Shown: in pieces, positions 62,070 through 64,000 of the stretch
Layout of the letters: the number at the start of each line of letters is the position of its first letter
Position numbering within the stretch: the first letter of the stretch is position 1
DNA from: Rhodopirellula sp.
GTDB taxonomy: Bacteria; Planctomycetota; Planctomycetia; Pirellulales; Thermoguttaceae
Reading direction: 5' to 3'
DNA: 64,000 nt
Assembly: GCA_012728855.1 (NCBI GenBank)
Contig: JAAYEH010000179.1
Location: 33,954 to 97,953, forward strand
Made by a program: the position numbers and the translations under genes
Notes under the pieces: generated by a model
What the model was told of the DNA's origin: nothing
Databases searched by the model: none
Seen by the model: only the letters and a program-made list of their open reading frames with translations

Positions 62070-62915
62070 ATGAATTGGAGTGCTTCCAACATCGACAGCC
62101 TCCGGCGCGTCTTTACCGAAGGCTTCATTGTGCGTGATATCTGCGAACCGCTGGTATCGTTCGATGCTTCGACCGCGGCAGCGGACGCGCTGAGCTTGAT
62201 CAGCGCTCAGGACTTCGATGTCGTGGGAGTTCGCCGCAACGGCCTTGTTGTCGGCTTCGTCGAGCGACGGGATCTTGGCCGGGGAAGCTGCGGGGAACAT
62301 CTCTTGCCTTTCGGCGACGCGTCGGTCATCTTCGACACCGCCCCGTTGGCCGACGTGGTGCTGGGATTGAACCGGTCGCCGAGGCTCTTCGTGCGGGCTT
62401 TGGGAGCCGTCAGCGGGATCGTCACGATGAGCGACCTCGAAAAACCGCCGGTACGGATGTGGCTCTTCGGCATGATCACGCTTGTCGAGATGCGGATGGG
62501 ACGTCTCGTCGAGCGGATGTGCGAGGGGGAAAGCTGGCGGCAATTCCTCTCCGAGGGCCGTTTACAGAAGGCCGCCGCCCTCCTGGAGGAGCGCCGCCGC
62601 AGGAGCCAGAACCTGAGACTCGTCGATTGCCTTCAGTTTTCAGACAAAGTGCAGATCATCGCCCGGAATGAGGCGATTCGCTCCTTGACGAGGTTCGCCT
62701 CCCGGCGGCAAGTGGAAGAGACGTGCAAGGCGTTGGAGAACCTCCGGAACAATCTGGCCCACTCGCAGGATATCCTCGCAAGCGACTGGAAGGCGATCGT
62801 GATGCTTTCGGCAGAACTTGACGGCGTAGTCAGCGGGACGAGGCAGGTCCAAGACGCGATCGAAATCATGGACAAGAGATCTGCGGGAGACGAAAGCAGG
62901 TCGAATCCCGGATAA
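62070..62915 (+). CDS. CBS-domain protein with C-terminal helical domain
   Basis: A 281-residue cytoplasmic protein. Residues 20-135 hold a CBS pair (ASTAAADALSLISAQDFDVV, FVRALGAVSGIVTMSDLEKP) that could bind adenosine nucleotides. The rest is helical (KVQIIARNEAIRSLTRFASR; LRNNLAHSQDILASDWKAIV), resembling HEPN-like or RNA-binding ends. RNA or nucleotide signalling is possible. Upstream 100 bp separate it from the AOR remnant. Confidence 0.8.
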   Translation: MNWSASNIDSLRRVFTEGFIVRDICEPLVSFDASTAAADALSLISAQDFDVVGVRRNGLVVGFVERRDLGRGSCGEHLLPFGDASVIFDTAPLADVVLGLNRSPRLFVRALGAVSGIVTMSDLEKPPVRMWLFGMITLVEMRMGRLVERMCEGESWRQFLSEGRLQKAAALLEERRRRSQNLRLVDCLQFSDKVQIIARNEAIRSLTRFASRRQVEETCKALENLRNNLAHSQDILASDWKAIVMLSAELDGVVSGTRQVQDAIEIMDKRSAGDESRSNPG

Positions 62916-62949
62916 TTCCGTTGTATCAAAGCGTCGATGTTTCTGCCGC

Positions 62950-63100
62950 TCCGGTCCCGGTCGGCTTTGGCCGCTGGAAGGGCTTGATGTCGATCGGTAT
63001 GGTGATCCTGAGCTGCGTTCGTGATGGCAAAACGCCCCACGACGCGCGTTACTTCATCGGCAGCCTGCCGGTGCAAGTCAAGCAGTTTGCCCAAGCCGGC
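62950..63100 (+). pseudogene. ISAs1-type transposase fragment
   Basis: The open frame includes GRWKGLMSIGMVILSCVRDG, then ARYFIGSLPVQVKQFAQA, the part of ISAs1-family transposases before the HWxIEN motif. Sequence then changes at FAQA|GRWP. No terminal repeats or full gene remain. Remnant of a mobile element next to the AOR debris. Confidence 0.66.
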
Positions 63101-63266
63101 CGCTGGCCGGCAAGCCGTACCACTGGGGGTGTTCTTCCCAGAGCGTCTTGCCCGGCGGCATGACGCGGTCGGGCGCGACGATGGTTTCGAAGATGTGCCC
63201 GCCTACGTTGAAGGTCATGTCCAGCGTGGCGGGCTCGGCGACTGCCAGTTCAACGGCACTCGCCAA
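63078..63266 (-). pseudogene. Small 3' gene fragment, family not recognised
   Basis: A minus-strand frame of 62 codons with real-protein character: TLDMTFNVGGHIFETIVAPD and VMPPGKTLWEEHPQWYGLP. I cannot name the family. It has no ribosome-binding site and abuts the transposase fragment, so it is probably the tail of a deleted gene. Confidence 0.4.
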
Positions 63267-63350
63267 TCGTATACACTGTTCTTGCGCAGGCGCTTACCCC
63301 GGCCTGCGGGCGGCGAGGATGTTGTTCACTCACTCAACGAGGTAACGGTC

Positions 63351-64000
63351 ATGTTTCGACTCCTGATGTGCGTGTCGCTTCTGGTTCTGATGGCCCCATC
63401 GCTGCTGGGCGACGATCGCTTCGCCAAGATCAAACCGGTGGTGGAAATCGAGGAGGAAGTGTACAGCTACGTGCCTGCCAATAACGGCGCGGGCCCGACC
63501 TGGTGTTCCGGCGCGCCGGTTTTGGTGCGCATCGGCGAGAATCTGTTCGCCTCGGGCCTGGAGACCCTGCCGGACGTGAAACCCTTGCACAACGTGCGGT
63601 GGACGCTATGGAAGCGAGACGCTTCCGGGTGGGAGTTGCAGCAAGTGGATCCGGTGGAGCGGACGCGGGAGCCGTGCCCCCTGGTCGGTTTTGCCAACGG
63701 CCGGCTGATGATGTCGGTCAACCCGACTCTGGTGACCGACCCCGATCGGCCGGCAGGACCGGCGCGGCCCGAACTGCTGGAATTCAACGCGGCCAATCCG
63801 AAGACGCCGCCCAAGACCCTTTCGCCGGCATGGGATGGCGAGCCGCAGTTCGGCGAGCACTCCTACCGTTTCTTCGGCGCCGATGCCGCCACCGGCGAGG
63901 CCGTGATGCTCAACCAGATCAGCTACAGCCACAAGGAGTGGGCGCTGTTGAAACGCGACGGCACCTGGGCGGCCGGCAAACTGATGAACGTGCCCAGCCG
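63351..64000 (+). CDS. Secreted protein of unknown function (partial, runs off window)
   Basis: At least 216 residues. A signal peptide (LLMCVSLLVLMAPSLLG) is followed by FAKIKPVVEIEEEVYSYVPA, NGAGPTWCSGAPVLVRIGEN, and beta-rich sequence with VGFANGRLMMSVNPTLVTD and FFGADAATGEAVML. The repeating VNP/FANGRLM style suggests a beta-propeller typical of planctomycete exported proteins. GAGGTAACGGTC precedes the ATG. C-terminus outside the window. Confidence 0.8.
   Translation, partial: MFRLLMCVSLLVLMAPSLLGDDRFAKIKPVVEIEEEVYSYVPANNGAGPTWCSGAPVLVRIGENLFASGLETLPDVKPLHNVRWTLWKRDASGWELQQVDPVERTREPCPLVGFANGRLMMSVNPTLVTDPDRPAGPARPELLEFNAANPKTPPKTLSPAWDGEPQFGEHSYRFFGADAATGEAVMLNQISYSHKEWALLKRDGTWAAGKLMNVPS

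Noticed and set aside
1..64000. tRNA, rRNA, riboswitch or replication origin
   Set aside because: No TPsiC-like arm with cloverleaf, rRNA stretch, riboswitch core or DnaA-box cluster was recognised by eye. A tRNA scan or covariance-model search would be decisive.

Overview
The window looks like chromosome of a Planctomycetota bacterium, probably Pirellulales-like. It is GC-rich. Supporting marks are a membrane-embedded Ser/Thr kinase beside an SHD1-domain protein, several secreted proteins of types I know only from planctomycetes, leucine-rich-repeat debris, many GTG/TTG starts, and a DUF502/PPK2/PFK/GlgX neighbourhood. This placement is inference; no rRNA or tRNA gene was seen.

Layout. 1-2228 (minus) holds the proton-translocating transhydrogenase (pntB partial, pntAb, pntAa). 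2497-3403 is rplM-rpsI. 3471-24084 is a very large arsenic/metalloid region. It contains arsC, arsR, an SO_0444-type permease, a small redox protein, a DGC zinc protein, two ArsF-like proteins, an ArsG-like permease, and a HlyD-FtsX-ATPase exporter. After an interruption by an alginate-type O-acetylation operon (12248-16390, minus) come a Cys-rich lipoprotein, two paralogous thioredoxin-like secreted proteins with CX4CX4C tails, a second FtsX/ATPase pair, two more arsR genes, acr3 and arsM. 25872-29639 (minus) encodes a trimeric NADH-linked [FeFe]-hydrogenase. 30694-33029 holds an HdrCB-like protein and an EtfB/Cache-sensor/Fis chimera. 33-42 kb has a tetraheme cytochrome plus Tat-exported aldo/keto reductase, a membrane kinase plus SHD1 protein, and hypothetical secreted proteins. 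42.7-51.4 kb is a sigma-54 regulon: a GAF-PAS-GAF-AAA-Fis activator, paired upstream sites, a GG-N10-GC promoter, then an ABM protein, RND adaptor, RND pump and a BASS-type transporter. 51.6-62.9 kb is an alpha-glucan/polyphosphate/glycolysis block: GH63-like glucosidase, GH13 amylase, GlgX, PPK2, K+ channel remnant, PFK, DUF502, AOR remnant and a CBS protein. The last 0.65 kb is the start of a secreted protein.

Two themes stand out. First, the pair of secreted thioredoxin-like proteins with identical three-cysteine tails sits where an ABC exporter would normally have its HlyD adaptor. The partner permease carries five extracytoplasmic cysteines while the other FtsX permease in the window has none, and the locus is preceded by an ArsR-type palindrome. 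This is a plausible undescribed metalloid capture and export system.

Second, the window is unusually rich in genes cut by internal or terminal deletions: radical-SAM maturase, aldehyde:ferredoxin oxidoreductase, EtfB/sensor/regulator, PfkB kinase, BrnT-like toxin, creatininase, lipase, ion channel, LRR protein and an ISAs1-type transposase. The tungsten enzyme (AOR) and its dedicated radical-SAM maturase are both destroyed, 53 kb apart. This suggests ongoing erosion of an anaerobic or tungsten metabolism, unless the assembly is at fault.
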